DNA of 33,538 bases from positions 1 through 33,538 of the forward strand of contig NZ_JAER01000045.1 in the NCBI RefSeq assembly GCF_000519005.1. Reading direction: 5' to 3'. How positions within the stretch are numbered: position 1 is the first letter of the stretch; every line of letters starts with the position of its first letter. A program made the translations under genes and the position numbers. The DNA comes from Nocardioides sp. J54 (GTDB taxonomy: Bacteria > Actinomycetota > Actinomycetes > Propionibacteriales > Nocardioidaceae). The notes below the pieces were generated by a model. It saw nothing but the letters and a program-made list of their open reading frames with translations, was not told where the DNA came from and searched no databases. Shown here piece by piece: positions 22,112 to 30,744 of this stretch.

Positions 22112-23663
22112 CGGGGTCGTCCTCCTGCCACGCGTCCTCGTCGGTGGCCGGCGCGACGTCCGGGTCCTCCTCCGAGCCGATCTCGTAGGCCATCGGGCCG
22201 TACTCGTCGGGCCGGTCGATCCGACGCGCCACGTCGGCACGCGTCTCGCCCTCGGCGCGCTCACCCAGGTGCTCCTGGATCTCGCGGCGGCGGGCAGCGG
22301 CCGGGCGCTCCTCGTGGAAGCGGTCGTCCTCGCCGCGGCGCGAGAGGTTCTCCGCACCGGCGTCGATGCCCGGCTTGAAGTCGAAGACCACGGCGTCGTC
22401 GACGGAGCCGATGAGCACGGCGTCGCCCTCGACGGCACCCAGCTCGAGCAGCCTGGTCTCGACGCCGAGCCGGTTGAGCCGGTCGGCGAGGTAGCCCACG
22501 GCCTCGTCGTTGCTGAAGTCCGTCTGGCGCACCCAGCGCTCCGGCTTGGTGCCGCGCACCCGCCAGCCGGCGCCCGTGCGCTTGACGGTGAACCCGTCGT
22601 CGTCGACCGGCTTGGGGCGTACGACGATCCGGGCGGGGATCTCGGCCGCCCGGGCCCGCCGCTCCTCGGCGACGAGCTCGGCCATGGCGAAGACCAGCTC
22701 GCGGGTGCCCTCGCCGGAGACGGCGGAGATCTCGAAGACCCGCAGGCCGCGCTCGCGGAGCTCGTCGACGACCATCTCGGCGATCCCGCGGCCGTCGGGC
22801 ACGTCGACCTTGTTGAGGGCCACCAGGCGCGGGCGGTCCTCGAGGCCGCCGTACCGGCGCAGCTCGTCCTCGATCACGTCGAGGTCGTCGACCGGGTTGC
22901 GGCCGGGCTCGAGGGTCGCGGTGTCGAGGACGTGGACCAGCGCGGCGCAGCGCTCGATGTGGCGCAGGAAGTCGTGGCCCAGGCCGCGGCCCTCGGCGGC
23001 GCCCTCGATCAGGCCGGGCACGTCGGCGACGGTGAAGGTGGTGTCGCCGGCGGTGACCACGCCGAGGTTCGGCACGAGGGTGGTGAACGGGTAGTCGGCG
23101 ATCTTGGGCCGGGCCCGGGAGATCGCGGCGATCAGGCTCGACTTGCCGGCGGAGGGGAACCCGACGAGGCCGATGTCGGCCACGACCTTGAGCTCGAGGA
23201 CGACCTCGAGCTCCTCCCCCGGCTCGCCGAGCAGCGCGAAGCCCGGGGCCTTGCGGGACTTGGAGGCCAGCGCCGCGTTGCCGAGCCCACCGCGACCGCC
23301 CTGGGCGATGACGATCTCCGTGCCCGGCACGACCAGGTCGGCGATCACCTCACCGTTGCGGTGCTTGACGACGGTGCCGGCGGGCACGGGCAGCACCAGG
23401 TCGGAGCCGTGCGAGCCGTTGCGACGGTCACCGGCACCGTGCCCGCCGTGCTCGGCACGGCGACGCGGGCTGTGGTGGTAGTCGAGCAGCGTCGTCACGT
23501 CGGGGTCGACGCGCAGGATCACGGAGCCACCGGGGCCACCGTTGCCGCCGTCGGGGCCGCCGAGCGGCTTGAACTTCTCGCGGTGCACGGACGCCACGCC
23601 GTTGCCACCTCGCCCCGCAGACACGAACAGGGTCACGCGGTCGACGAACGTGGGCACAGCCAT
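22104..23663 (-). CDS. obgE: GTPase Obg (CgtA)
   Basis: Obg is a large-subunit ribosome assembly and stress GTPase. It is 519 residues, with the Gly-rich Obg fold at 1-160 (GRGGNGVASVHREKF, GGRGGLGN). The GTPase domain has G1 GFPSAGKSS (168-176), G3 DVPGLIEGA and G4 NKVD. A C-terminal OCT domain (~340-425) precedes a charged Asp/Glu-rich tail of about 90 residues. ATG 23663 matches the usual MxxPTFVDRV start. It sits directly behind rpmA, as in most actinobacteria, but a terminator at 23702-23732 separates them, so it may have its own promoter in that gap. Confidence 0.96.
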   Translation of the reverse strand: MAVPTFVDRVTLFVSAGRGGNGVASVHREKFKPLGGPDGGNGGPGGSVILRVDPDVTTLLDYHHSPRRRAEHGGHGAGDRRNGSHGSDLVLPVPAGTVVKHRNGEVIADLVVPGTEIVIAQGGRGGLGNAALASKSRKAPGFALLGEPGEELEVVLELKVVADIGLVGFPSAGKSSLIAAISRARPKIADYPFTTLVPNLGVVTAGDTTFTVADVPGLIEGAAEGRGLGHDFLRHIERCAALVHVLDTATLEPGRNPVDDLDVIEDELRRYGGLEDRPRLVALNKVDVPDGRGIAEMVVDELRERGLRVFEISAVSGEGTRELVFAMAELVAEERRARAAEIPARIVVRPKPVDDDGFTVKRTGAGWRVRGTKPERWVRQTDFSNDEAVGYLADRLNRLGVETRLLELGAVEGDAVLIGSVDDAVVFDFKPGIDAGAENLSRRGEDDRFHEERPAAARRREIQEHLGERAEGETRADVARRIDRPDEYGPMAYEIGSEEDPDVAPATDEDAWQEDDPGE

Positions 23664-23701
23664 GGGACCAGTCTTTCAGGAGAACCGTCGGGTGAAATGG
23701 A

Positions 23702-23732
23702 CGAAGGGCGCCCCGATCAGGGACGCCCTTCG
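23702..23732. terminator. rplU-rpmA terminator
   Basis: The hairpin CGAAGGGCGCCCC / GGGACGCCCTTCG has a 9-bp outer stem, one mismatch, a 3-bp inner stem and a 5-base loop. It lies 25 bases after the rpmA stop on the minus strand and before obgE. It would end the ribosomal transcript or attenuate readthrough into obgE. Confidence 0.75.
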
Positions 23733-23756
23733 ATGAAGCCCGTTGTCAGGGGAGCG

Positions 23757-24017
23757 TCAGTTGACGTCGCCCGGGACGATGTTGACGACCTTGCGGCCGC
23801 GCTTCTTGCCGAACTCGACACTGCCCGCGACGAGCGCGAACAGGGTGTCGTCGCCGCCGCGACCGACGCCGGAGCCCGGGTGGAAGTGGGTGCCACGCTG
23901 GCGCACGATGATCTCACCGGCGTTGACCAGCTGGCCGCCGAAGCGCTTGACGCCGAGGCGCTGGGCGTTGGAGTCGCGGCCGTTCTTGGTGGACGCCGCG
24001 CCCTTCTTGTGAGCCAT
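23757..24017 (-). CDS. rpmA: 50S ribosomal protein L27
   Basis: This 86-residue protein, MAHKKGAASTKNGRDSNAQR onward, matches L27 throughout, including FGGQLVNAGEIIVRQRGT and HPGSGVGRGGDDTLFAL. L27 lies by the peptidyl-transferase centre. The N-terminus starts directly with MAHKKG, so there is no cleaved extension of the Firmicute kind. GAAGGA is seven bases upstream of ATG 24017. It is co-transcribed with rplU, with a 39-bp gap. Confidence 0.98.
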   Translation of the reverse strand: MAHKKGAASTKNGRDSNAQRLGVKRFGGQLVNAGEIIVRQRGTHFHPGSGVGRGGDDTLFALVAGSVEFGKKRGRKVVNIVPGDVN

Positions 24018-24056
24018 GTTTCAGTCCTTCGGAAATGTGTGCCGAGCCGGGTGGAC

Positions 24057-24362
24057 TCAGAGCGAGATGTCGGTGACCTTGACCTGGGTGTACTTCTGGC
24101 GGTGACCCTGGCGCTTCTTGTAGCCGGTCTTGTTCTTGTACTTCTGGATGATGATCTTCGGGCCCTTGGTGGCGCCGAGGACCTCGACGGTGACCGTCGC
24201 CTTGTCCAGGCCGGTGCTGGTGACGGTCTCGCCGTCCACCGCGAGCACGACCGGCAGGGTCAGGGTGTCGCCGACCGGCGTGGAGACCTTGTCGATCTCG
24301 ATGACGTCGCCGACAGCGACCTTCTCCTGCTTCGCGCCTGCGCGCACGATCGCGTACACCAC
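24057..24362 (-). CDS. rplU: 50S ribosomal protein L21
   Basis: L21 binds 23S rRNA. It is 101 residues. VVYAIVRAGAKQEKVAVGDV and the ending KKRQGHRQKYTQVKVTDISL are diagnostic. GTG 24362 is chosen because GAGGAG lies six bases upstream; GTG 24359 next to it is the alternative. A longer open frame to 24458 adds residues unlike L21 and includes the 5' leader, so it is rejected. It heads the rplU-rpmA transcript. Confidence 0.96.
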   Translation of the reverse strand: MVYAIVRAGAKQEKVAVGDVIEIDKVSTPVGDTLTLPVVLAVDGETVTSTGLDKATVTVEVLGATKGPKIIIQKYKNKTGYKKRQGHRQKYTQVKVTDISL

Positions 24363-24486
24363 CGCGGGCTCCTCACTCGTCAACGTCTGTCCGAAAGTCT
24401 CGGCTGCGGCACGCACAGCAGTCCGGTCGGGTGCCGGGTGCCAGCAGAAACGGCACACCTCGGCGGCGCACCGACCATCAATACTA
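24363..24486 (-). promoter_or_regulatory. rplU promoter and 5' leader
   Basis: A TAGTAT -10 box on the minus strand (24486-24481) would start transcription near 24474 and leave a leader of about 110 bases. The -35 region is poor. The leader contains GTGCC/GGCAC-type short stems (around 24436-24456), which could be an autoregulatory fold of the kind known for ribosomal operons. Only the -10 box and spacing are seen; function is inferred. Confidence 0.45.
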
Positions 24487-24521
24487 CGGGTGGCACCCGC
24501 ATCCGCCTAATCAGCGCCCGC

Positions 24522-27500
24522 TCAGCGCTTGCGGGCGCCCTTCTTCTTCACCGGCACGTGCTCCACGTGGGGCTCCGCCGGCGCCTGGTCGGCGTCGCCC
24601 GCTCCCCCGTCGGCCTCGGCCGGCTCGGCCGCCGGCGGGCCCGCCGGACGGCTGGCCGCGCGACGACGGGTCCGGGTGACGACGGTGGTCGTGGCGACCG
24701 GCTCCGGAGCCGGCTCCGGGGTCGGCTCCGCCTCGGGCTCCGGCTCGGGCGCCTGCTCGGGCTCCGGCGTGACCGCCTCGGGCTCCTCCAGGGGCGCGGC
24801 GACCTCGACGGCCTGCTCCGCGGCAGCAGCGACGGGCTCGTCCGCGGACTCCTCCGCAGCAGGCTCCGCAGCAGGCTCCGCGGGCAGCGCGGTGGGCGAC
24901 TCGGAGGCCTCCGCAGCAGCCTCGTCCGCGGCAGCCGTGTCCTCGACCTCGGCGGTGCCGGCGGCCTCGGTGGCCGCGGCGTCGACCTCGGCCGGCTTGA
25001 CCTCGTCGGCCGGCTTCACCTCGTCGGCGTTCTCGTCGGCGTTCTCGTCGGACTCGTCGTGGTGCTTGGCCATCGCAGCGACGTCCTTGGGCGAGGGCAC
25101 CGGCTTGGGTGCCTCGGCCGAGCCGTTGTCGCCGCCGCCCTGGCCGCGACCCTTGCGGCGCCGGCCCTTGCGCTCCTCGCCGTCGCCGCTGCCCTGGTTG
25201 CCCCGCTTGGGCTCCACCGGCAGGTCGTGGACGACCAGCCCACGGCCCTGGCAGTGCGTGCAGGTCTCGCTGAACGCCTCCAGGAGACCGGTGCCGATCC
25301 GCTTGCGGGTCATCTGGACCAGGCCGAGCGAGGTGACCTCGGCGACCTGGTGGCGGGTCCGGTCACGGCCCAGGCACTCGACGAGGCGGCGCAGCACCAG
25401 GTCGCGGTTGGACTCGAGGACCATGTCGATGAAGTCGACGACGATGATGCCGCCGATGTCGCGCAGCCGGAGCTGGCGAACGATCTCCTCGGCCGCCTCG
25501 AGGTTGTTCTTGGTGACGGTCTCCTCGAGGTTGCCGCCGGAGCCGGTGAACTTGCCGGTGTTGACGTCGACGACGGTCATCGCCTCGGTGCGGTCGATGA
25601 TCAGCGAGCCACCGGAGGGCAGCCAGACCTTGCGGTCGAGGCCCTTGGCGATCTGCTCGTCGATCCGGTACGCCGCGAAGACGTCGGGCTTGTCGTCGCC
25701 GGTCTCGTAGTGCTCGAGCCGGTCGGCCAGGTCGGGGGCGACGTGGTCGACGTACTCCTTGACCGTGGTCCACGCCTCGTCGCCCTGGACGACGAGCCTG
25801 GCGAAGTCCTCGGTGAACAGGTCGCGGACGACCTTGAGGGTCAGGTCCGGCTCGCCGTAGAGCAGCTGCGGGGCGTTGCCCTTGGCGACCCGGGACTCGA
25901 TGTCCTCCCAGCGGGCCTTGAGCCGCTCGACGTCGCGGGTCAGCTCCTCCTCGGAGGCACCTTCCGCGGCGGTGCGGACGATCACGCCGGCCGTGTCGGG
26001 GACGATCTCCTTGAGCAGGGTCTTGAGCCGCGAGCGCTCGGTGTCGGGCAGCTTGCGGGAGATGCCCGACGTGGTGCCGTCGGGGACGTAGACGAGGAAG
26101 CGGCCGGCCAGGCTGATCTGGCTGGTCAGGCGCGCACCCTTGTGGCCGATCGGGTCCTTGGTGACCTGGACCAGCACGGTCTGGCCGGACTGCAGGACCG
26201 ACTCGATCTTGCGGGGCTGGCCGTCCTTGTGGCCGAGCGCGGACCAGTTGACCTCGCCGGCGTACAGGACGGCGTTCCTGCCCTTGCCGATGTCGATGAA
26301 CGCGGCCTCCATCGAGGGCAGCACGTTCTGCACCCGGCCGAGGTAGACGTTGCCGATCAGCGAGGTCTGCGACTCGCGGGCGACGTAGTGCTCGACGAGC
26401 ACCTTGTCCTCGAGCACGGCGATCTGGGTGAGGTCCTTGCGCTGGCGGACTGCCATGACCCGCTCGACCGACTCGCGGCGGGCCAGGAACTCGGCCTCGC
26501 TCACGATCGGCGCGCGGCGGCGCCCGGCCTCGCGTCCCTCGCGGCGGCGCTGCTTCTTGGCCTCGAGACGGGTGGAGCCGGACACCGCGGTGATCTCGTC
26601 CTCGGGCGAGCGCGGCTTGCGGACCCGGGTGACGGTGTTCTCCGGGTCGTCCCCGGAGTCGTCTCCCCCACCGTCGCCCGACCGGCGGCGGCGACGGCGA
26701 CGGCGCGACGAGCCGCTGCCCTGGTTGCCACCCGACGCCTCGGAGGAGTCGGAGTCGTCGCCCTCGGACTTGTCGTCCTCGCCCTCGGCCTTGCCGTCGC
26801 CGGACCGGGCCGCGTCGCCGGCCTTGCCGGCCTCGCCGGCGGTCTCGCCGGACTCGGTGGCGGGGGCGTCCTCGCCGTCCTCGCCCTGCTGGCCGGAGCC
26901 GGCGGGCTTGCGCCGGCGGCGACCGCCACGGCGACGGCGCCGGCGCGCCGGACCGGTGCTGCCCTCGGCGTCGTCGGAGTCCTCGGAGTCGTCCGAGTCG
27001 GCGGAGTCGTCGGAGTCGTCGGAGTCGGAGGAGTCGTCGCCCTCGGTCGTGTCGTCCTCGGCGGCGGCGTCGGTGCTCTCGTCGGTGGCCTCGTCCGCGG
27101 TCGCAGTGGCCTCGTCGACCGTGGCCTCGGCGGTGGGCTCGGCGGCCTCGTCGGTCGGCTGCTCCGCGACAGCGTCCTCGGTCCGCGCCTCGACGGGCTC
27201 CTCCGCCTTGTCGTCCGCGGGCTTCTCCGCGGGCTTCTCCGCCGTCTTCTGGGTCGTCTTCCGCGCGGTCGAGCGCTTGCGGGTGGTGACCTTCGGCGCC
27301 TGGAAGACCACGGCGGTCGCGGACCCGTCGGCCGCGGCCTCGGTCGTCGGCTCGGTGGTCGGCTCGGTGGTCGGCTCGGCGGTCGGCTGCTCCTCGGGGG
27401 TGAGGACGAGCTGCTCGGGGTCCGCGGCCTTGGTGCGCGAGCGGGTGGTGGTCTTCGCGGCGGTGGTCTTCTTCGCCGTCGTCTTCTTCGCCGTGGTCTT

Positions 27501-27785
27501 CTTCGCGGCAGCCTTCTTCGCCGGCTTCGCGGGAGCCTCGGCGTCGGTGGCCTCGCCCTCGGCGGCGGCGTCGGCAGCGGGCTTGGCCGCTGCCTTCTTC
27601 GCGGTGGTCTTCCGCGCGGTGGTCTTCTTCGCCGCCGTCTTCTTCGCGGCGGCCTTCTTCGCCGGCTTCGCGGCGGGAACCTCGGCCGTGGCCTCCGCCG
27701 GGGTGTCGGCCGGGGTGTCGGCGGGGGTCTCCGCCGGGGTGGCCTCGGGGGCGTCGTTCTGGTTGTCGGTGGGCGCGTGCGTCAT
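24522..27785 (-). CDS. rne: Ribonuclease E/G with long disordered arms
   Basis: The protein is 1087 residues from ATG 27785 (GGAGGAG seven bases upstream). Residues ~1-410 are low complexity: Ala/Pro/Thr-rich start, histone-H1-like Lys-Ala blocks (KKTTAKKTTAKKTTA, KKAAAKK), a TEPTTEPTTEP repeat, a Ser/Asp run (SDDSDDSADSDDSEDSDD) and Arg-rich RRRRR clusters. The catalytic core is ~470-870: S1 domain (GNVYLGRVQNVLPSMEAAF), metal ligands in DVNTGKF (~737) and VVDFID (~782), and the zinc-link CTHC (~841). The C-terminal ~200 residues are Glu/Ala/Pro-rich and end basic (KKKGARKR). It should process rRNA and mRNA; the arms probably bind RNA and partners, as in mycobacterial RNase E. Confidence 0.95.
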   Translation of the reverse strand: MTHAPTDNQNDAPEATPAETPADTPADTPAEATAEVPAAKPAKKAAAKKTAAKKTTARKTTAKKAAAKPAADAAAEGEATDAEAPAKPAKKAAAKKTTAKKTTAKKTTAAKTTTRSRTKAADPEQLVLTPEEQPTAEPTTEPTTEPTTEAAADGSATAVVFQAPKVTTRKRSTARKTTQKTAEKPAEKPADDKAEEPVEARTEDAVAEQPTDEAAEPTAEATVDEATATADEATDESTDAAAEDDTTEGDDSSDSDDSDDSADSDDSEDSDDAEGSTGPARRRRRRGGRRRRKPAGSGQQGEDGEDAPATESGETAGEAGKAGDAARSGDGKAEGEDDKSEGDDSDSSEASGGNQGSGSSRRRRRRRRSGDGGGDDSGDDPENTVTRVRKPRSPEDEITAVSGSTRLEAKKQRRREGREAGRRRAPIVSEAEFLARRESVERVMAVRQRKDLTQIAVLEDKVLVEHYVARESQTSLIGNVYLGRVQNVLPSMEAAFIDIGKGRNAVLYAGEVNWSALGHKDGQPRKIESVLQSGQTVLVQVTKDPIGHKGARLTSQISLAGRFLVYVPDGTTSGISRKLPDTERSRLKTLLKEIVPDTAGVIVRTAAEGASEEELTRDVERLKARWEDIESRVAKGNAPQLLYGEPDLTLKVVRDLFTEDFARLVVQGDEAWTTVKEYVDHVAPDLADRLEHYETGDDKPDVFAAYRIDEQIAKGLDRKVWLPSGGSLIIDRTEAMTVVDVNTGKFTGSGGNLEETVTKNNLEAAEEIVRQLRLRDIGGIIVVDFIDMVLESNRDLVLRRLVECLGRDRTRHQVAEVTSLGLVQMTRKRIGTGLLEAFSETCTHCQGRGLVVHDLPVEPKRGNQGSGDGEERKGRRRKGRGQGGGDNGSAEAPKPVPSPKDVAAMAKHHDESDENADENADEVKPADEVKPAEVDAAATEAAGTAEVEDTAAADEAAAEASESPTALPAEPAAEPAAEESADEPVAAAAEQAVEVAAPLEEPEAVTPEPEQAPEPEPEAEPTPEPAPEPVATTTVVTRTRRRAASRPAGPPAAEPAEADGGAGDADQAPAEPHVEHVPVKKKGARKR

Positions 27786-28083
27786 TGCGCTACTCCTCCA
27801 CCCGACCGCTCCGCGGCCGGGGTGTCATCGACATCCGCGCGGCGCGCGGTGCCGTAAGCCTTCGTGGGACGACACCCTCCGCGGAGCGTCACTGGAGCCC
27901 GGGCCCCTCGCCTGCCGCGGTCGCCGTGTGCGTCGCGTCTGGCGGGGTGTCCGACCTCCACCGTGCCCCCGGTCAGTCTCCTGCCGGCGGGCGAGAACGT
28001 CGTCGATCCCTCGCTCGCGGTCCGGTGGGACGCTGCCAGGGAATCTGTGGCGAGTATCGCACACGCCGGTCAGGCGACCGGCA
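27786..28083 (-). promoter_or_regulatory. rne upstream region and long leader
   Basis: There are 298 bp without a credible gene between rne and the DUF2344 gene. A GATACT element (minus strand, 28058-28053, in TGCGATACT) could be a -10, giving a leader near 260 bases. Several GC-rich short inverted pairs occur, but none is convincing alone. Long leaders that mediate RNase E autocontrol are known in other bacteria; here that is only an idea. Confidence 0.3.
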
Positions 28084-28803
28084 TCACCGCTGCGCCAACG
28101 GGTCGCCGACCGTCCCGGCCACCCGGTCGAGCACGCCCTGGGCGAGGCGGGTGAGCAGCGCCGTGCCGGGCACGTCCAGGCCCCCGGTCTCGCGGAGCCC
28201 GGTGAGCACGTCGTCGGGCCGCACCGCGGGGACGGTGTGCTCGAGCAGCAGGTCGAGGGCCCCCTCCGGGGTGACCTCGAGGCGGACGACGGCGGCGCGG
28301 CAGTCGAAGCTGCGCAGACCCTTCTTGGTCATCCGCTCGACGGTGACCGAGTCGGTGGCGAGGAAGGTCGCGACCGCCTTCTCGACGTCCTCGACCGACG
28401 TGTCGCCGAGGTCGACGAGCCAGTGGCTGGCGGTCAGCAGGTCCGACAGGGACCCCGCGGTCGAGCCCGCGGCGTCCACGGTGGCGACGACGTCGAGGCC
28501 GTCGGGCAGGACGGCGTCGAGGGCGGCCGCCACGTCGGCGGGCTCGCGGACCTCGGCGAGCCCGAGCTCGACGTACTCCGCCTCGCTGGCGGCGCCGGTC
28601 GGCGACGCGCCGGCGTAGGAGATGCGCGGGTGCGGGTGGAAGCCCGACGAGTACGCCATCGGGATGCCGGCGCGGACGACCGCGCGCTCGATCGCGCGGC
28701 TGACGTCGCGGTGGCTGGTGAACCGCATGCGACCGCGCTTGGCGTACCGGATCCGCAACTTCTGGACCGGGGGTGCCTGCTGCTCGGGTTGCTGACGACT
28801 CAC
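28084..28803 (-). CDS. TIGR03936/DUF2344 radical-SAM-associated protein
   Basis: This 239-residue protein starts at GTG 28803. It matches the DUF2344 family: KLRIRYAKRGRMRFTSHRDV, then AIERAVVRAGIPMAYSSGFH and PHPRISYAGASPTGAASEAE. In most genomes this domain is fused to, or encoded beside, a TIGR03960 B12-binding radical SAM protein. No such gene is nearby here, as the upstream neighbour is a winged-helix protein 16 bp away. The order DUF2344-rne-rplU-rpmA is itself conserved. Its biochemical role is not established. A longer frame to 28914 overlaps the neighbour and is unlikely to be real. Confidence 0.88.
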   Translation of the reverse strand: MSRQQPEQQAPPVQKLRIRYAKRGRMRFTSHRDVSRAIERAVVRAGIPMAYSSGFHPHPRISYAGASPTGAASEAEYVELGLAEVREPADVAAALDAVLPDGLDVVATVDAAGSTAGSLSDLLTASHWLVDLGDTSVEDVEKAVATFLATDSVTVERMTKKGLRSFDCRAAVVRLEVTPEGALDLLLEHTVPAVRPDDVLTGLRETGGLDVPGTALLTRLAQGVLDRVAGTVGDPLAQR

Positions 28804-28819
28804 GGGCCCTGATCGTAGG

Positions 28820-30019
28820 TCAGGGCAGGCGGGCGCCCTGCATCTGCGGCGAGGCGTAGACGTTGGTGATGCGCACGCCGTCGAGCCAGGCGGTGAGCCG
28901 CTCGGCCTCGGCATCGAGCGCCCGGCGGCCGGTCCGGCCGACGTCCTCGCGGAGCTCGACGTGGACCCGGGCTGCGTCGTCCTGGAGCCAGCAGCCGACG
29001 ATCCGGCCGTCCCACCACGCGGTGTTGCCCGCGTTGCCGTTGCTGTCGAAGAGGTACGGCGTGTGGCCGGCGTCGAGGTAGAACGACCGCGCCTTCCAGC
29101 CCATCACCGTCGGGTCCAGGGTCGGCAGCAGCGCGGCCCACGGGCCGACCCCGGCCTCCTCGTCCGTCACCGGCGCGGTGTCGTCGGGCAGCACCCAGCC
29201 GGTCGCGCCGTCCTCGAGCGCGACGGGGACGGCGTCGACGTCGGCGAGGGCGCGCCGCACCGCGGTCTTCGTCGCGCCGAGCCACCAGACGACGTCGTCC
29301 TCGGTCCCGGGGCCGAAGGTGCGCAGCCAGCCGCGCACCAGCTCGGCGTAGCCGGTCGCCTCGTCCGTGGGCTCCGGGTCGGCGCCGAGCCACGCCGCGG
29401 CCGTCGTCCAGGCCGGCTTGTTGAGCCGCCAGTGCCCGGCGTTGCGGGCGCGCACCACCCGCCCCTCTGCACCGAGCAGGGTCATCACCTCCGGCGCCAC
29501 CGGGACCTCGGCCGCCCACCTGGTGCCCGGCGTGCCGCGCTGCACGGTGCGGGCGAGTGCGGGCACGGCCTCGCGGACCTCGGCGGTGGTGCGCGCCGTG
29601 CCGTCGGCCAGCACGGCCAGGACCTCGTCCGCCACCTCCGCCAGCCAGCCCTCGGGGTCGCCGGCACCGCCGGCGGAGAGGCCCTTGAGCACGAGCGTGC
29701 GCTGCTGGCGGGCGACGCGAGCCGCCGCACTCCCCCACGCCGCCGGCAGCAGCTCACGGGGGAAGGCGAAGAGGGTGCGGCGCAACGCGACCTGCTTGAC
29801 CACGCTGCGCTCGTCGTACAGCGCCCCGTCGACGTCGTCGACGGTGACGCCGTCCACGCGCGCCCAGAGCGACAGGTGCACCGTCGCCGCCTCGGTCGCG
29901 TGCAGCGCCGTCATCGCCCGGGCCGCCTGCCCGATCGTGTCGAACCGGCGGACGAGGCCGTGCCGGACCGCCAGCCGACGGCGCCGGTCGAAGTCGGTGA
30001 ACTGCAGCACGACACCCAT
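28820..30019 (-). CDS. Winged-helix DNA-binding protein (HTH_42, AlkZ/YcaQ superfamily)
   Basis: This protein of about 399 residues resembles the HTH_42 family, which includes the AlkZ and YcaQ/AlkX DNA glycosylases that unhook interstrand crosslinks. Typical segments are ALHATEAATVHLSLWARVDG, ERSVVKQVALRRTLFAFP and the late GWKARSFYLDAGHTPYLFDS and WWDGRIVGCW. In known glycosylases a Q-x-Q or Q-x-D motif sits where this protein has H-A-T-E, so catalysis may differ. ATG 30019 abuts GGGGAAGG without spacing. GTG 30010, nine bases beyond that site, is a better-spaced start and would remove three residues. It diverges from the DUF4190 gene. Confidence 0.85.
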   Translation of the reverse strand: MGVVLQFTDFDRRRRLAVRHGLVRRFDTIGQAARAMTALHATEAATVHLSLWARVDGVTVDDVDGALYDERSVVKQVALRRTLFAFPRELLPAAWGSAAARVARQQRTLVLKGLSAGGAGDPEGWLAEVADEVLAVLADGTARTTAEVREAVPALARTVQRGTPGTRWAAEVPVAPEVMTLLGAEGRVVRARNAGHWRLNKPAWTTAAAWLGADPEPTDEATGYAELVRGWLRTFGPGTEDDVVWWLGATKTAVRRALADVDAVPVALEDGATGWVLPDDTAPVTDEEAGVGPWAALLPTLDPTVMGWKARSFYLDAGHTPYLFDSNGNAGNTAWWDGRIVGCWLQDDAARVHVELREDVGRTGRRALDAEAERLTAWLDGVRITNVYASPQMQGARLP

Positions 30020-30029
30020 CCTTCCCCAC

Positions 30030-30041
30030 TAGGGTTGCCGG
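30030..30041 (+). promoter_or_regulatory. Leaderless promoter of the first DUF4190 gene
   Basis: A TAGGGT box (30030-30035) of TANNNT type ends six bases before GTG 30042. No ribosome site precedes the GTG, so transcription probably starts at the codon itself. No clear -35. Confidence 0.5.
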
Positions 30042-30737
30042 GTGAGCGATCCCTACGGCCAGCCCCAGCAGCCCTACGGCCAGCCCTCGAACCCCTACGG
30101 CCAGCCGCAGCAGTACGGCGGCACCGGTGGCACTGGCGGCTACGGCCCGCCGCACGGCTACGGCGGTGGCGGCGGGTTCGGCGGGGAGCCGCCGAAGACC
30201 GACGGCGTGTCGATCGCCGCACTGGTGCTGAGCTTCCTGTGCTGCTTCGCCCCGCTCGGCTTCGTGCTCGGCTTCGTCGGCCTGCGCCGCACGAAGGGCG
30301 GCCAGCGCAAGGGCCGCGGCCTCGCGATCGCCGCGATCGTCATCGGCCTCATCATGACGATCGTCGTGGGCGCGATCGCTGCCGCGATCTTCATCTTCGC
30401 CGACAGCCTGGTGACGCCGGGCAACGCGAAGGTCGGTCAGTGCGTCAACGTCAGCGAGGAGGACGGCTCGGTCATCCTCTACAAGAAGGAGTGCTCGGAG
30501 GACCACGACGCCGAGATCGTCGGCGTCGCCGAGGTGACCGAAGAGAACCTCGAGCAGATCGAGGACCAGATGGCCGGCTACTGCGCCACCGTCATCGACC
30601 CCGACGACTTCGCGAAGCTCGCGGAGCACCTCACTGACATCAACGCGATCATCGAGGACCCGAACGACGTGGAGGTCGGCGACCACCTGCTCTGCTACGT
30701 CGAGCCGGGTGACAAGCTCAGCGAGCCGATCCTCTGA
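30042..30737 (+). CDS. DUF4190 membrane protein with Cys-paired outer domain, paralogue 1
   Basis: This 231-residue protein starts at GTG 30042. The N-terminal 50 residues are Gly/Tyr/Gln/Pro-rich with the repeated unit PYGQPQQ (cytoplasmic, disordered). A DUF4190 pair of helices follows: SIAALVLSFLCCFAPLGFVL, then LRRTKGGQRKGRG and AIAAIVIGLIMTIVVGAIAA. The outer domain has VGQCVNV, KKECSEDHDAEIVGV, YCATV and LLCYVEP, four Cys likely making two disulfides. It is similar to septum-formation-type (PF13845-like) domains. Function unknown. A paralogue follows 7 bp later. Confidence 0.85.
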   Translation: MSDPYGQPQQPYGQPSNPYGQPQQYGGTGGTGGYGPPHGYGGGGGFGGEPPKTDGVSIAALVLSFLCCFAPLGFVLGFVGLRRTKGGQRKGRGLAIAAIVIGLIMTIVVGAIAAAIFIFADSLVTPGNAKVGQCVNVSEEDGSVILYKKECSEDHDAEIVGVAEVTEENLEQIEDQMAGYCATVIDPDDFAKLAEHLTDINAIIEDPNDVEVGDHLLCYVEPGDKLSEPIL

Positions 30738-30744
30738 CGCAGGC

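Noticed and set aside
24363..24458. Longer L21 protein with about 32 extra N-terminal residues
   Set aside because: The extension lacks L21 similarity and would start upstream of the well-placed GAGGAG site at 24369-24374.
21903..27857. Plus-strand open frame of almost 2000 codons across proB, obgE, rplU and rne
   Set aside because: It is antisense to five well-recognised genes and has low-complexity Leu/Gly/Arg composition; an artefact of GC bias at third positions.
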